A stretch of DNA of 64,000 nt from Halicephalobus mephisto (taxonomy: Eukaryota > Nematoda > Chromadorea > Rhabditida > Panagrolaimidae): NCBI GenBank assembly GCA_009193035.1, contig SWDT01000001.1, positions 620,001-684,000 of the forward strand, in the 5' to 3' direction. Below, piece by piece: positions 1-10,146 of the stretch. The notes beneath the pieces were generated by a model that did no database searches, was not told where the DNA came from, and saw nothing but the letters and a program-made list of their open reading frames with translations. Position numbers and translations under genes: made by a program. The first letter of the stretch is position 1; each line of letters starts with the position of its first letter.

Positions 1-1
1 G

Positions 2-540
2 GATGATTTTAATGAAATTGTTTCATTTCCTAAATCCTTCGCTTGGGATTGGCCATTTTGTGATGAAGGTATCGCCCGTGGCATGTACACAGAAGAGAAA
101 TTTTTCGTCTGTCTTCCCTTCAACAACGGCGGAACAGGAGAGAAAAATGGATCAGTAAGTTCGATAAGTTGGAAAATCCTATTTTCGTATTTCAGACCAA
201 AAAGTTCGAAAAAATTACTGAATCCAACTTTTCCTGGACAATTGGTCTTTCAAACAACAGCAATGAGTTTGGCGGTTCAAGCTTCTGGCGGATGGAGATT
301 GAAACCATGAGAAACCTTAACATGCTTGCCTTGATCGTATCTCGGGATATTTCACGTTATGATTCCGGACCTAAACGTCTCAAGCGAGTTCGCAAAGTCT
401 ACCGCTTGCCGAATATCTACGACATCACCACTCTCCGTTCCACTAGTTACGACTGGGCCATCGTGATTGAAGCTCTCAGACGTCGAGATGTCCGTACTAA
501 CCGACCTATGCCACTCAAACGAGCTGATACCCTCGCATAA
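2..540 (+). CDS. 3' end of an unrecognised gene (5' incomplete)
   Basis: Two exons can be joined: 2-154 and 196-540, with a 41-bp phase-0 intron (GTAAGT...TATTTCAG). The gene enters from beyond the left edge, so the N-terminus is missing. The visible product is about 166 residues with a TAA stop at 538-540. It starts in an acidic, aromatic-rich stretch (W-D-W-P-F-C) and ends in a basic, Arg-rich tail (KRLKRVRKVYRLP, then EALRRRDVRTNR). I see no signal peptide, membrane segment or family motif that I can name. Its 3' end faces the 3' end of lnkn-1, 183 bp away. Coding status is supported by phase-consistent splicing and codon-like composition; function is unknown. Confidence 0.6.
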
Positions 541-723
541 GTACAGTAGGACGGAGGTGTCTCCCACGGGTGGAAAAAAATCATAGAAGACATGGTTTTC
601 GTACTGAATAAAATTAGACAATTTGAGGGATCTGATTCGGTAATTTTATTTGTAATCATGGAATGAAAACTAGATACCCTCTTTTCAAGTTGCACGAGGT
701 TAAAGCTCGATGTTGAAGGCATC

Positions 724-2656
724 TCACATAGCATCAAAGTGGAATCTGTTCAGCTGAGCCTGTCTTTCCCTTTTGTCCTGTTTCTTCTCCTGGTAATGGA
801 GGAACAAGATCAAGATTATCAGGATGACACAGATGGAGAACAGGACGGCGAGACTCTGGATGATCAACTGACTCGGGGTCAAGTAGAGTCTGCTTTGCCA
901 GTGAGTGCCGTCGCCTTCTGGAGGAACGACTACGATTCTTGAGTTTGGAACTATCTGCTTCAGAATACTATGTTGATTTCCAGAATTTCCAGGAACCCGT
1001 GGACTACCCAGTTTCAACTCGTCGATAAAGTTAGGAGATCTTCCAAGTCCGAAAAGGATGAAGGGATTATGTAAAGCCCGTTGACTAGTCTGGGGCAGCT
1101 GGCACTGTGAAGACTTCTGAGCTCTTCCAGACGTGTCCGGCATCAGGTAAGAAGCACAGGCTCCGTGCCAAGATATACCACTTCCTGAAATGCCAAAATT
1201 AAAATCCAGTAATCAGTCATTTTCGGAAAGTACCTAGTTCCCCAGATTTGGAATATTTGCAGTCTTTTGTACAAACGTTTGTGAATATTTGGACTTTCAG
1301 GAAAGTAGTATCTCCTTTGTCGTCACAGTGGATAAAGTCGAACTTCAGATGACCACTGTAATCCTTGTATTCCACCAGTATATCCAAACTTCCGTCTTCC
1401 TTGAGATCAAAGAAAGCCGCCATCATCAGCTGACCATTTGATATCTCCTCAGGTATCACGAAGAAGGGATTCTTCGGTGGAGCCATCATTTCGAATTTCC
1501 TAAAATAATGTCTTAAGCCATAGTTGAGAGAAAAACAAACCTCGAAAAATTGAGGTTTCCATTGTAGTTGACGTTTTCGAAAACCACCGGCATCTTGTTC
1601 TGTCCTTTGGAAACCGTGGCGATCAGGTCAGGGTACCCGTCCAATGTGAAATCTCCCACTCGGAAGACAGTGTCAGAAGAAGCGATCAACTCAGTGTCTT
1701 TTAAATCCAGTTGGAAAGACACCCAACCTTTGTCATGTGAGTAAATCTTGATATATTCTACATGATGGCAGTCAATTTCCCGGCAGATAGGAACGAGGAT
1801 GTCGATCAGTCCGTCGCCGTCGAAATCAGCGACGACTCCGCTTCCGAAATGGAGTCCGCTTAATCCCGTTGTCGGGATATCCTTGATTAAACCTTTGTTC
1901 AGCTTCCATCGACCTCTGGAAACACGTATAGTCAGAAGTTTTATGAAAATTAGTGACTTACACATCGTCGACGATGTTTTCCAACTGCCAAGCTTGGAAA
2001 ACGAGCTGTTTCGCGTCGTCTCCCTCTAGGGCGAAGATGATTTCAGCACTCAGATCTCCAGAAATGTCAGTGAATATATGAGGAAACTTCCCGAAAGGCT
2101 TCTTGATGACCTCATGGCCAGGGAACGACCGATCCTCACATCGTGTTCCGATGGCTGATGAGTTGAACGTCAGACAGAGGAATCCTGACTTCTCAAGGAA
2201 ACCAACAATGTCGGCAATTCCATCGCCGTTTAAATCAACAATTGTTGGGGCTTGACTAAGAGGTTCAATGTCAAGATTAACTTCAGTGAAGGAGTCTTTA
2301 TTGTTCAAGAAAAGGGAGAGCTTTTTCCCCGAATGAATATCGTCCGAAGACACCAGAATGTCAGGCAACGTGTCTCCATTGAAGTCAGCTACTGAGCAGA
2401 TAGCAGCACTTGAAGGAACGTTGAATTTGATCGGTGGAAACGGACCAGATTCGAACTTCCCGGATTCGCTCTGGAGTAAGATCGTCAAAGTGAAGTAATC
2501 TTGGTTTTGTACAATCAGGTCGGTGTATCGATCTTTGTTCATATCTCCAAATCCACATATCTGTCCGTCCAGAGGTTCCTGTGCCTCGTCGACAATCGGG
2601 AGTTCAACCGCATTGCATAGTTGGATGATGAAATATATCAATAACATGAAATCCAT
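724..2656 (-). CDS. lnkn-1: LNKN-1 / ITFG1 (T-cell immunomodulatory protein) homologue
   Basis: Four exons: 1962-2656, 1541-1915, 1234-1499, 724-1184, giving 598 residues; introns are 41-49 bp and all phases agree. The start ATG (2656) opens a signal peptide (FMLLIYFIIQLCNA). The ectodomain carries FG-GAP/integrin-alpha-like calcium loops of the form D-x-D/N-x-D-G-x-x-D, for example DFNGDTLPDILV, DLNGDGIADIVG and DFDGDGLIDILV. Near the C-terminus comes a single membrane helix (LIIQSLAVLFSICVILIILILF) followed by a short basic cytoplasmic tail ending in FHFDAM. This signal peptide, FG-GAP beta-propeller, membrane helix and short tail order is that of ITFG1/LNKN-1, a type I membrane protein reported to bind RUVBL proteins and to influence tubulin behaviour. 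The FGLGR motif before the membrane helix is also typical. Family assignment is firm; orthology is inferred. Confidence 0.9.
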
Positions 2657-3188
2657 GGTTACGCTTTACAGATACAGAAAATATTGACATGAAATCCGTT
2701 TAGTCCGTATTAAAGAGTCGATTTTTCATTTAAATGACAAATCAATAAAATCCGAACAAAGCAAACAGTTCCAAGGGTGAAGTTTTTTCATAAAACGGAG
2801 GTGGCAGATGACTCAACAACCTCACGAAAGCATAATTGTCAATAACACCGGAAAGCCAACGAGCACTCAAATAAAACTCCGAATGAAAGATGTGGATTTG
2901 ATCCGGTTACGCGACACTTGTGTTTCGAGCAATTGGATTTCAGACAGCTGTGTCCCAGGCAGTTATATCTTAAAATCATATGTTTTTGTCCTAAAGCCAA
3001 CTATTTTGTTCTATATTCAACTTCAAGTTGAACATTAAAAACTACGCTAATTTTAGAATCTTTGGTAATTTGAATCTTCAATTGCTTCACAAAATTTATC
3101 TTTTTCAATGTATATGGTTTTACTAACTTGTTCTGGGCTTTCAATATCTTCCAAATATTGCTGATATAAATTGTTGTCGAACTTTAGG
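2657..3188. other. intergenic, no gene seen
   Basis: This is the upstream region of lnkn-1. A 76-codon open frame at 2808-3038 (+) has no splice support or recognisable motif, and I do not call it a gene. The sequence is AT-rich and ends at the target-site duplication of the Polinton-type element. Confidence 0.5.
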
Positions 3189-3194
3189 TATGAG

Positions 3195-3500
3195 AGTAGT
3201 ATATAATAGGCGTATCTAAGACAGCCGAAATTTCATCCGCCACCCATCAAACCACCACATCAATAATTATAGTACAAATTGTAAAAATTTTATATAATTT
3301 ATCGAAAAACACCGTTCAAAATCAATGTACAAATTCACTATCGTCCAAACCTAGGACAGCCGAAATTTCACCCGCCGAACCATCACATCAATATTTAGGG
3401 CATAAATTAATAAAAAAAAGGCCTAAATTTAACAAATTATCATACAAAATTACTAGGACAATTTTCATCCCCCTCCAGACCTAGGACAGCCCAGAATCCC
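3195..3500 (+). repeat. left terminal repeat with ~130-bp tandem subunits
   Basis: The core motif CTA(A/G)GACAGCC occurs at 3216, 3351 and 3481, that is, every 130-135 bp, each followed by degenerate CCGAAATTTCA(T/C)CCGCC sequence. The outer ~170 bp pair with the right repeat as an imperfect inverted repeat. One subunit appears to have been gained on this side. Confidence 0.75.
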
Positions 3501-3540
3501 GACTGAAAATGATGAAAACGAAAAATGATCAGAAAAGAGA

Positions 3541-4773
3541 TTACAGCTCATTTATTTTATTGATCTTTTCACGAATAAAACTGATGTATTCTTTCAGTGT
3601 TTCTGTTCCTTTGTCAAAAAGTAAATCTGCTCGATTGAAGACTTCCTTTCCTTCATCCAGCTTTGCTAGAGCTATGTCCAATTTTGAACTGATTTCCCAT
3701 TGAACGATACATTCCTTTGCAATTTTATGCTGTTCTTCAAACGTCATTCCCTAAAATAAAATTCATTTCTTTTTCAAATTAACACGAAACTGTATACCTT
3801 CGCGAAGTCCAAAAATCGTCCCAAATTCATCTTCAACTTTGAAACCAAACTCAGCGCAGATTTTGGTCGATGAAGTCCTTCGAAACCAACCGAACCATCG
3901 ATGAAACCGATTTGAAAATCCACGATATACAGCGAAGCAGTGTTCTCATTAAAGCCAACATTTTCATGGTTCAGATCGCTCAGTCCGAGAATTTGAGTCA
4001 ATAGGGATAACTGAATAATAGCTCTCGAAAACTCTTCCTTCTTTTTAACCGTTTTGCGTTCGAAACCAACAATTAATAACTTTATGCGTACCTGAGGGTT
4101 TATTCTTGAACTCAACATCGATTAATTTATCGCTGAATTTGCGAATAAAGAACGATTTAGCAGCTTCTCTGATGAAAGTCGGAACATTGTCCAGAAATGT
4201 GGCATACTCCCTCCGTATACCAAGCCATTCAGTCGCCAAAGAAATATAAGCCTTAAATATTCCGACTTCTTTCAATTCTTTCGATGTCTCATCAGCTTCA
4301 ATCGCCGTATCCTTCTTGATCTTGTTGTTCGTTGCTTCACGAAATTGTTGCACGATTGACAGGTAGTAAGGCCATTGCAAAATTAAAGCGTGCTTCTAAA
4401 ACATAAAATTTAGCCTATTCAAACAAACTTATAAAAGCAAATCTAATAATAAAGAGTAAAATTAAGATATAAAGATTTAATAATGATATAGAAACAATTT
4501 ACCAAAACCAAAGTCTCACCATCCTTAATCTCAACTTCATTCAATGTGCCAATCAGCAAATCCACACGACGTCCATTTCTGTCAGTTATTTCTTGATTCG
4601 TTGGCTCAATCTGAAACACTGAACGTATCTCCTCTTGAAGCTGTTCAATAGTTGTCTAAAATAACAAATAACATATGTCCAAAAAATTAAAAACAAACCT
4701 CAGATTGTAGTGGAAGTTTAACATTGCGATGAAGCTTGTCTTCGTGGTCCTTCAGCTCGACCTTGATAAACAT
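3541..4773 (-). pseudogene. UBL + kinase-like gene, copy A (internally deleted)
   Basis: ATG at 4773 starts a ubiquitin-like domain split over two exons (4699-4773 and 4503-4655). A helical region follows (exon with upper edge 4395) and runs to a TAA close to position 4040. About 100 residues downstream the frame changes and continues with the catalytic-loop-like segment D-L-N-H-E-N-V-G, then L-Y-I-V-D-F, and a C-terminal helical exon (3541-3750). Compared with the intact sister copy at 60513-62055, the middle of the kinase-like region is missing. This includes the segment that in copy C reads NLKELFAYKLLERIG and the strand/hinge-like stretch ending IATEEV. The gap plus the frame change argue for a pseudogene rather than an intron, because no good splice acceptor is present. 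Unlike copies B and C, it keeps both acidic positions of the putative active site. Confidence 0.6.
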
Positions 4774-4880
4774 CAAAATGTAAAAAGTAAAAATTCTATA
4801 GCTATAAAATTAATTAAAGATGCGAAAACATGTAATATGAAGTAATAAAAAAAAAAGCAAAAAATGGCTTGAGCAAAGCT

Positions 4881-4896
4881 GACACACAACGCCAAA
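4881..4896 (-). promoter_or_regulatory. shared upstream motif, copy A
   Basis: GACACACAACGCCAAA on the plus strand, 108 bp upstream of the copy A start codon. Closely related 16-mers lie upstream of copies B (59646-59661) and C (62228-62243) in the same orientation. Function unknown; a promoter element is an inference. Confidence 0.4.
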
Positions 4897-4951
4897 GAGC
4901 AGAAAAAGCAAATTATAATTTAGAAATAACAAAAAAAATTAAAAATTTTAA

Positions 4952-5241
4952 ATTTTAGAGGAGTATTTATGAGAGATACATTACCAAAACAAATCAATAA
5001 GATAGAAGTTGGGATTGTAAACCTTGATTTAAATAAAAATACTGGTACTTACTAGGTATGTTATTCCATTAATTCTAAAAAATGTTATTATTTTGATTCA
5101 TTTGGAGTAGATCCACCTATTGAATTAATAAAATATTTAAATAAAGATATTGAAATACCAGCATTTCAGATCCAAACATTTAATACACATCACTGTGGTT
5201 ATTATTGCTTGTTGGTATTAAAACTATTAGAAAAAATATAA
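4952..5241 (+). pseudogene. Polinton-type cysteine protease remnant, copy A
   Basis: The frame matches the second remnant at 59793-60183 over most of its length (GVF-RDTL; I-NLD--KNTGT; Y-FDSFG-DPPIE). The block H-H-C-G-Y-Y-C near the end corresponds to the nucleophile region of adenain/Ulp1-type proteases. The expected catalytic-histidine position, after NTGT, is Tyr here and the next codon is a stop (TAG), so the protein cannot be made whole. The start is also missing. It diverges from the UBL/kinase-like gene, whose start lies about 180 bp away on the other strand. In Polintons this enzyme is thought to process virion proteins. Confidence 0.7.
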
Positions 5242-5303
5242 TTATAAAAATATTATTCTTCAATTAATTTAAAGAAATTTTTCTTTTATAAATAAAAATA
5301 ATA

Positions 5304-5651
5304 ATGTCAAACAACCCACTGTCTTTATTTGACATTTCTAAAAGAAAATTATTAAATGATACACCGAAATATAATATTTAAAAAGTACCTTTGTATTTAC
5401 GAAAAAAATTTTATTTTGCTCTTGAAAAACAAGAGTTTAAAAAATGGATAGATATTTATGGAAGAAAAGAAACAATATATGAAATGTATGATTGTGTTGA
5501 TTTACAAGAATTCATGTTTAAAAGTAAATTTGATAAGATAATGAGGAAATTTAAAAAATCACATTATGCTAAATATCGTAGATTTATGAAATATCTTAAT
5601 CATCATATATGGATGGAATCTTATTGTTATTCTTCTGATGATGAAAATTAA
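5304..5651 (+). pseudogene. small Lys/Tyr-rich Polinton ORF with one in-frame stop
   Basis: An ATG at 5304 opens a frame (MSNNPLSLFDISKRK) interrupted by a single TAA at about 5379. The same frame then continues for 86 codons to a natural stop after an acidic tail (SSDDEN). It lies directly downstream of the protease remnant on the same strand, as a neighbouring Polinton gene would. The product is basic and rich in Lys, Phe and Tyr. I do not recognise the family; a small virion-associated protein is possible but unproven. Confidence 0.45.
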
Positions 5652-5756
5652 ATTGAATAGTGACCATAAGCCACCGTATCAATTTCATAAATTAAACTAG
5701 AAATATCCTGGTAACATAGTCTTAGTTTGTCTCCATATTTTTTCTTTAAGAATTTA

Positions 5757-5952
5757 TACCCTATTTTTGTCAGCGGGTGGTGGGGGTATCTTGGGTGTCT
5801 CAGGTCTGGTGGATGATAATTCTGCACATTGATTTTGAGCGACGTTTTTTGACAAATTTCTTACTTTTTTAACTGTGTGTACCATAAATATTGATATGTT
5901 GGTTCAGCGGGTGAAATTTTGGCTGTCCTAGATACGCCTATTATATACTACT
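5757..5952 (-). repeat. right terminal inverted repeat
   Basis: Read on the minus strand from 5952, this repeats the left end: AGTAGTATATAATAGG, then the CTAGGACAGCC core near 5920-5930. A weaker second copy of the core (CTGAGACACCC) lies about 135 bp further in. The last base is followed directly by the TATGAG target duplication. Confidence 0.75.
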
Positions 5953-5976
5953 TATGAGGTAGTAGAAAAGTTGATA

Positions 5977-6153
5977 CAGTAGAACTTGGATATAACATAC
6001 CCTCTAAGGACTAGTCAAAACGTATTTTATAACAAAGGATATATTATAGCGGGGGTAAATTTGAAGGCAGACTAACCAAACTCACTCACTCAGACCGTAT
6101 GCTATAACGTGAGATATATTATAACGGGGATATCCTATGTCCAAGTTCTACTG
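5977..6153. mobile_element. Tc1/mariner- or pogo-type MITE, copy 1
   Basis: A 177-bp unit starting CAGTAGAACTTGGATATAAC and ending in its imperfect inverse (CCAAGTTCTACTG), flanked by TA on both sides. It has no coding capacity. A diverged second copy lies at 56309-56476. It begins only 18 bp after the target duplication of the Polinton-type element. Confidence 0.8.
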
Positions 6154-6445
6154 TATATGAAAACCTCGTTAATTCCCAAATATAAAAATATAAGTTCGAT
6201 TATTCATAAAAATTGAAAAACGAACCTAAAATTGCATAAAAAGTTCAACTTTAATTAAACAGTAATTTAACAGCAATTACGAAATAATTCAAAATTCGCG
6301 TTGAGGAACATAATGAAAAAATAAGTTTTTTTTAATTTTGACGTAAGATAGATTTAAGACACAAATATTGCATCGTATTTTATTTACACATTATTAAGTA
6401 CAAATTACTGTTTCTTTATTAGGAGGTTAACATTAATTTAAAAAA

Positions 6446-7068
6446 TCAACAGAAATTGCTTCTCATCTGTCGCTTGAAACGTCTCATGTAAGCTCCAGCT
6501 GATTTAGCGTCGATTTTGAGGATACATTGACTGAATCCAGATTCATCGACGACTGGATCTGGGTGGGCAAACTCGGGGCATCTCTTCCCTAGAAAAATGA
6601 GAAAAATGTAATTACGGGTGCTCGAACTTACAGCATTTGTTAAACAGGAAGTGTCTTTCGGCGTCACAGAGACATCTACTCGGAGACTGAGAAGTGTCAC
6701 AATGAGTAGATTCACAAGCTCTCTTACATTGATCGTCAATGACACATCCAGTCTCGTTAGGTTTCAATGCTGAAATTTATGGGTAAAAGAAATTACTGTA
6801 TTGTAATTTACCTTTGAGACAACAGCCTTTGTTGTCGTTCGTTGCAGCGAAGCAACTGAATCCAGTGGGACAGTCTACTGTTGTCTGACATTCTACAAAT
6901 ATTAAATTTATTTCCTTAAAATAGTAATCAGAATAAACCTGTAGTGCATTCAAAAGCCCTGGGATTGGCTGTACGGGCTTCTCTTACATGATACCAAGGG
7001 TTTCCACAAAGGACTACGGCAACAGGGAGAATTACCCCAAGGAAAATAAGTCGAGAGGTTGTATTCAT
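6446..7068 (-). CDS. small secreted Cys-rich protein, EB-module-like
   Basis: Four exons (6939-7068, 6812-6892, 6632-6769, 6446-6588) give 163 residues with consistent phases. The N-terminus is a signal peptide (LIFLGVILPVAVVLCG). Two cysteine clusters follow. The first is C-Q-T-T-V-D-C-P-T-G-F-S-C-F with a later G-C-C, resembling the EB/WAP-like spacing common in nematode secreted proteins. The second (C-V-I-D-D-Q-C-K-R-A-C, then C-x-C) has the same flavour. The C-terminal part is basic and ends KRQMRSNFC, with a dibasic KR site that could be cleaved. Likely an extracellular or cuticle-associated protein. Its exact family and role cannot be told. Confidence 0.7.
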
Positions 7069-7235
7069 TCTTGATCAGACTGTACAATTAAGGAAAACGG
7101 CTGGGCTTATTGAAGTAATGGAAAGGGGCGTGAGAAAACGCGGGATAAGCCCATTAACGCGGGCGATCAGGAAACTTTTGAACTTAAAAAACTACTTGTT
7201 CTAAAGTAAATAAAGGAATAAACAAAAACAATAAA

Positions 7236-7655
7236 TCAACGGGATTGCCAGATACAGATAGCTGTAGAAGGACCATAGAATAAGTGAAGAAGAGTACGCG
7301 GATCGTAATCGAAGTCTATCCCAAAGGATTCACCGACGACAACATTCCAAGGTCGAGAAGTGTATTTTGTAAGTTGTTGACCGATCTTCTTGGCTGATTT
7401 CTAAAGCGAAATTGATAAACTTTTTATTTTAGATGAGATTTTACCTCATAGTTAGTTTTGTACTTGTCACAGTACTTGATTATTATTTTTATCGCTTCCT
7501 GCTTGAGCTTACCTTCTATATCCGAGAACTGCAAAAACTAAAAATTAGAAATAATTCGAGTTCTACCTTACCCTCACAAGTGGGTGACCAAATGATCGTT
7601 TCAGCTGCACGTATCCAGGACCTGGAGGAAGTAACACAGAACAACTTTTCTTCAT
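7236..7655 (-). CDS. divergent dynein light chain (LC8 type)
   Basis: Three exons (7572-7655, 7445-7528, 7236-7400) encode 110 residues; the introns are 43 and 44 bp. From about residue 35 the order of elements is that of LC8/DLC-1: helix 1 with Q-E-A-I-K-I, a second helix with K-K-I-G-Q-Q-L, then P-W-N-V-V-V-G-E-S-F-G, and terminal strands L-L-H-L-F-Y-G-P-S-T-A-I-C-I-W. Canonical LC8 has W-H-C-I-V-G-x-x-F-G-S-x-V-T-H-E at the core, so the His-Cys pair and the T-H-E are replaced. Residues 1-34 form an unusual Pro/Gly-containing extension. LC8 proteins are dimeric hub proteins of dynein and other complexes. Fold assignment is good; partner binding may differ. Too short in each exon to be evident as a single open frame. 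Confidence 0.75.
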
Positions 7656-8685
7656 TCAATTTTTACAGCCAAATTTGGACAATTGAGTTCCAGCGCTTGA
7701 GGCGAAATGCCCACGATTAATGGTCAAAAAACGCTCAGTCAAAAAGTGCCAAGCTGCCAAAATGATTAACAGCCAAGCTTCCAATTTTTCTTAAAGCGTT
7801 TATCTACTTTGCAAAGCCTAAGGGAATGCAACAAGATCAGCTTCTCAATTCGATAAAATTAACACTTGAAGATCTGATTTATCCGTCATCGTGATGCAGC
7901 AGAATTTTCCATTTTTTTCTATATTCGTCGCATTTAGGAAAATGTTTTTAAATTTTGTTCTTTGGTACATCTTTTCGTTTTGTACTTTTCCGCTGCTTTT
8001 AATATGTAATATTCGCTTTTCCCTTATTCTGTCTCTTGTACCGTCCATATTTCTCATCCGTAGGTCGTCGTAGAGAAAACGATGGAATTGAACAGGTGTG
8101 CTCGAATTTCTGTGTCCTTCATTACAAAAGTACTTCCTGGATGCTTTTGGAGCTAAACTATGTGACATTGCATTTTATACTGATCTCTTTATCAATTTTG
8201 TGATCAAATGTGATTAACTGGCTTAGATAGACGTACTTACCGACAAAATGGATATTATTTTCATCTATTGTGATTATTCTTTCTTCGTGTTGATAGTTTT
8301 GTATCATTTGAGTCTTTTTTCGCTAATTAGACTTCTATGTTTAGTTCGCTTACTTTTTGCATATCTTCTCAATGGTTTGTACAGTGTAAATGGTTTAACC
8401 TTTCTACATCTACTCAACTGCCTTAATCATCCCAATTTAGTGTTTGAAATGGATATTTTAGTGCGGCTATATTGAGTTTTCGTGATCAGATATCGTTTTG
8501 TCTTGTTCCTGTTGATGGTTTCAATCGAATCATCCAATGAAATTCAATAAAGTTAGCTTTATTTCTTCATTATTGAAACAATTATTAGTCTTGCAAAATT
8601 CATGGAAGCAGAAGTCTTATCTACGAAGAGCTATTGGCAAGACTAAATGAAGGATTTCCTCCGATTTTACATAAAATTATCTATT
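7656..8685. other. intergenic / 3' UTR of the TIA-1-like gene
   Basis: This holds the upstream region of the light-chain gene and the probable 3' UTR of the TIA-1-like gene. A 107-codon ATG-initiated frame at 7845-8168 (-) and a hydrophobic 75-codon frame at 8248-8475 (+) show no splicing, motif or homologue I recognise. I leave them as unsupported. Confidence 0.4.
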
Positions 8686-10146
8686 TTAAGGCCAAGCGGG
8701 CATGAGATTTTGACCGTAGAAAGCTGGGTATAGGGGGTTCCAGGCGGGAATCTGAGGAGCTAATGTGGCGGCTGTCGTAGAAAGTCCAGCGAGCTGACTA
8801 AGAGTCAGCAAGGATGACTGGCTAAGTTGATTATTATTCTAAATAACTACTTTTAGTGTTTTTTAAGGAAGAAACTCACATTAGGTTCAGCAGGCCGTCC
8901 CCATGAGCACCGGAGCATCTGTCCATCCAGCTCTTCAAAGCTCATTTCCAAAATTGCCTTGGTCGCCGCTTCCTTTGTTTCATAAGTGACGAAACCGTAG
9001 TTTTGCTGGGCAAACATCCGGATTTCCTTGATCGCCCCAAACTTGCAGAATGCTTCTCTGACAGTTTCCTCGACAGTATTCGAATTCAAATTGCCTAAAT
9101 AAACAGTAGTGTTGTCTTCTGGAGTGGCGTTGAAGATTTGATCGTAAGAAAGAGCCTTCTTCTCGTCTTCTGGAGTCCGTCTAGTAGCCCAATTGGTTCT
9201 GACCGCCCTTCTCCCAACCATTTGGCCGTTCATTTCCTGGATTGCCCTTTCTGCGTTCTTAAAAGAACAAGATTAGAACTGGAACAGGAAGTGCTGAACG
9301 AACCTCTTTCTTAGGATAGGTGACAAAGCCGTAACCCCTGGATTTGAGTGACTGAGCATCCCGTATGACTTTTACCTCGCTGAAGTGACTCAATCTCCTT
9401 TTTTAGAAGTAAAAAAGTACTTACGAAATTTCCCCAAATTTGTCAAAGGCTTGTTTTAACATGTTATTGTCGATCTCTGATGAGAGGTCCCCGACAAAAA
9501 CATGGAAGTGTTCTGAAAATTTCGTTTAAAATTAGTTTCTGTGAATGATGACTAACTGCTGGTATCAACTTTTGGCTGGGAATTGGCCAAATGTTGCTGA
9601 GCTGCAATTTGCCTTTGTAATGCCGGCAAAGATAAACTTCCGTTTTGTGGCACTAAAAAAATTGGCAGTCCTTCAATTCCGTTTGCAAGGGAGGAAGTCG
9701 GTGTAGGCAAACCACCGTAAGGAGCCGTCATGGAAGATAAAGCTGTTGGGAAGAAGTTATTGAGGGGAATTCCAGATTGCATCAACTGCAGAGGATTTCC
9801 ACTTTGACCTAATAGACTTGCAGGAGTAGAGCAGAGGGAACTAGAAGTCGCTGTAGAAGCTCCGGATCCACTTCCATTTAACGCTGCTGCAGCTGCGAGA
9901 ATAGGGTTGGAACTGACTCCATTGATCGCTGCCAACTGCTGGGGAGTCAGGGTAGCTGTTCCTGGGACTCCAACTGCGGTCATCATCTTCTTGCTGATTT
10001 GGCCCAGATAAGCCAAGTCAGAAGAATCTTCTAGAAAGATCAGCGATTGACCGCGAGAAGCAGCTGCAGTGGCAGCAGCGGTAGTTGAAGGATCGACGGG
10101 GAATGACCGCTTCAGGTTGATGGATTCTGAAGAAGACCGATTGGTG
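8686..10146 (-). CDS. TIA-1/TIAR-type RNA-binding protein with two RRMs
   Basis: Exons 9557-10146, 9425-9512, 9304-9379, 8880-9257 and 8686-8838 are in phase. Two RRM domains are clear. The first has RNP2 HVFVGDLS and RNP1 SRGYGFVTY; the second has RNP2 TVYLGNLN and RNP1 NYGFVTYE. They are joined by the linker W-A-T-R-R-T-P that is characteristic of TIA-1/TIAR (their RRM2-RRM3 pair). The C-terminus is a short low-complexity tail ending in LMPAWP. The usual first RRM is absent; in its place is an Ala/Gly/Ser/Leu-rich N-terminal region. The upstream boundary is uncertain. Position 10146 follows a strong acceptor (CTTTTTTTCTTCAG) and no in-frame ATG precedes 9986, so translation may start at the M-M at 9986 (374 residues) or in an unseen exon. 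TIA proteins regulate splicing and stress-granule translation. Confidence 0.85.

Larger units (their letters stand above)
3195..5952. mobile_element. Maverick/Polinton, internally deleted (2758 bp)
   Basis: The element is bounded by inverted repeats that start AGTAGTATATAATAGG at both ends. It is flanked by a perfect 6-bp direct duplication, TATGAG, at 3189-3194 and 5953-5958. A 6-bp target duplication, ends beginning AG, and an adenain-type cysteine protease remnant inside are the hallmarks of Maverick/Polinton elements. Full-length family members are 15-20 kb and encode a protein-primed polymerase, an integrase, an ATPase and capsid proteins. None of those is present here, so this is a non-autonomous remnant. 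It carries a ubiquitin-like plus kinase-like gene copy on the minus strand, and the protease remnant plus a small broken ORF on the plus strand. The class assignment is firm from the ends and the protease; the time and mechanism of cargo capture are inference. Confidence 0.82.

Noticed and set aside
4045..4118. Intron explaining the frame change in UBL/kinase-like copy A
   Set aside because: A GTACGC donor exists, but there is no credible acceptor, and the upstream frame stays homologous to copies B and C right through the supposed donor.
8248..8475. Hydrophobic 75-codon plus-strand frame as a membrane protein
   Set aside because: T-rich DNA gives Leu/Phe codons by chance; no splice or neighbour support, and it lies in the likely 3' UTR of the TIA-1-like gene.
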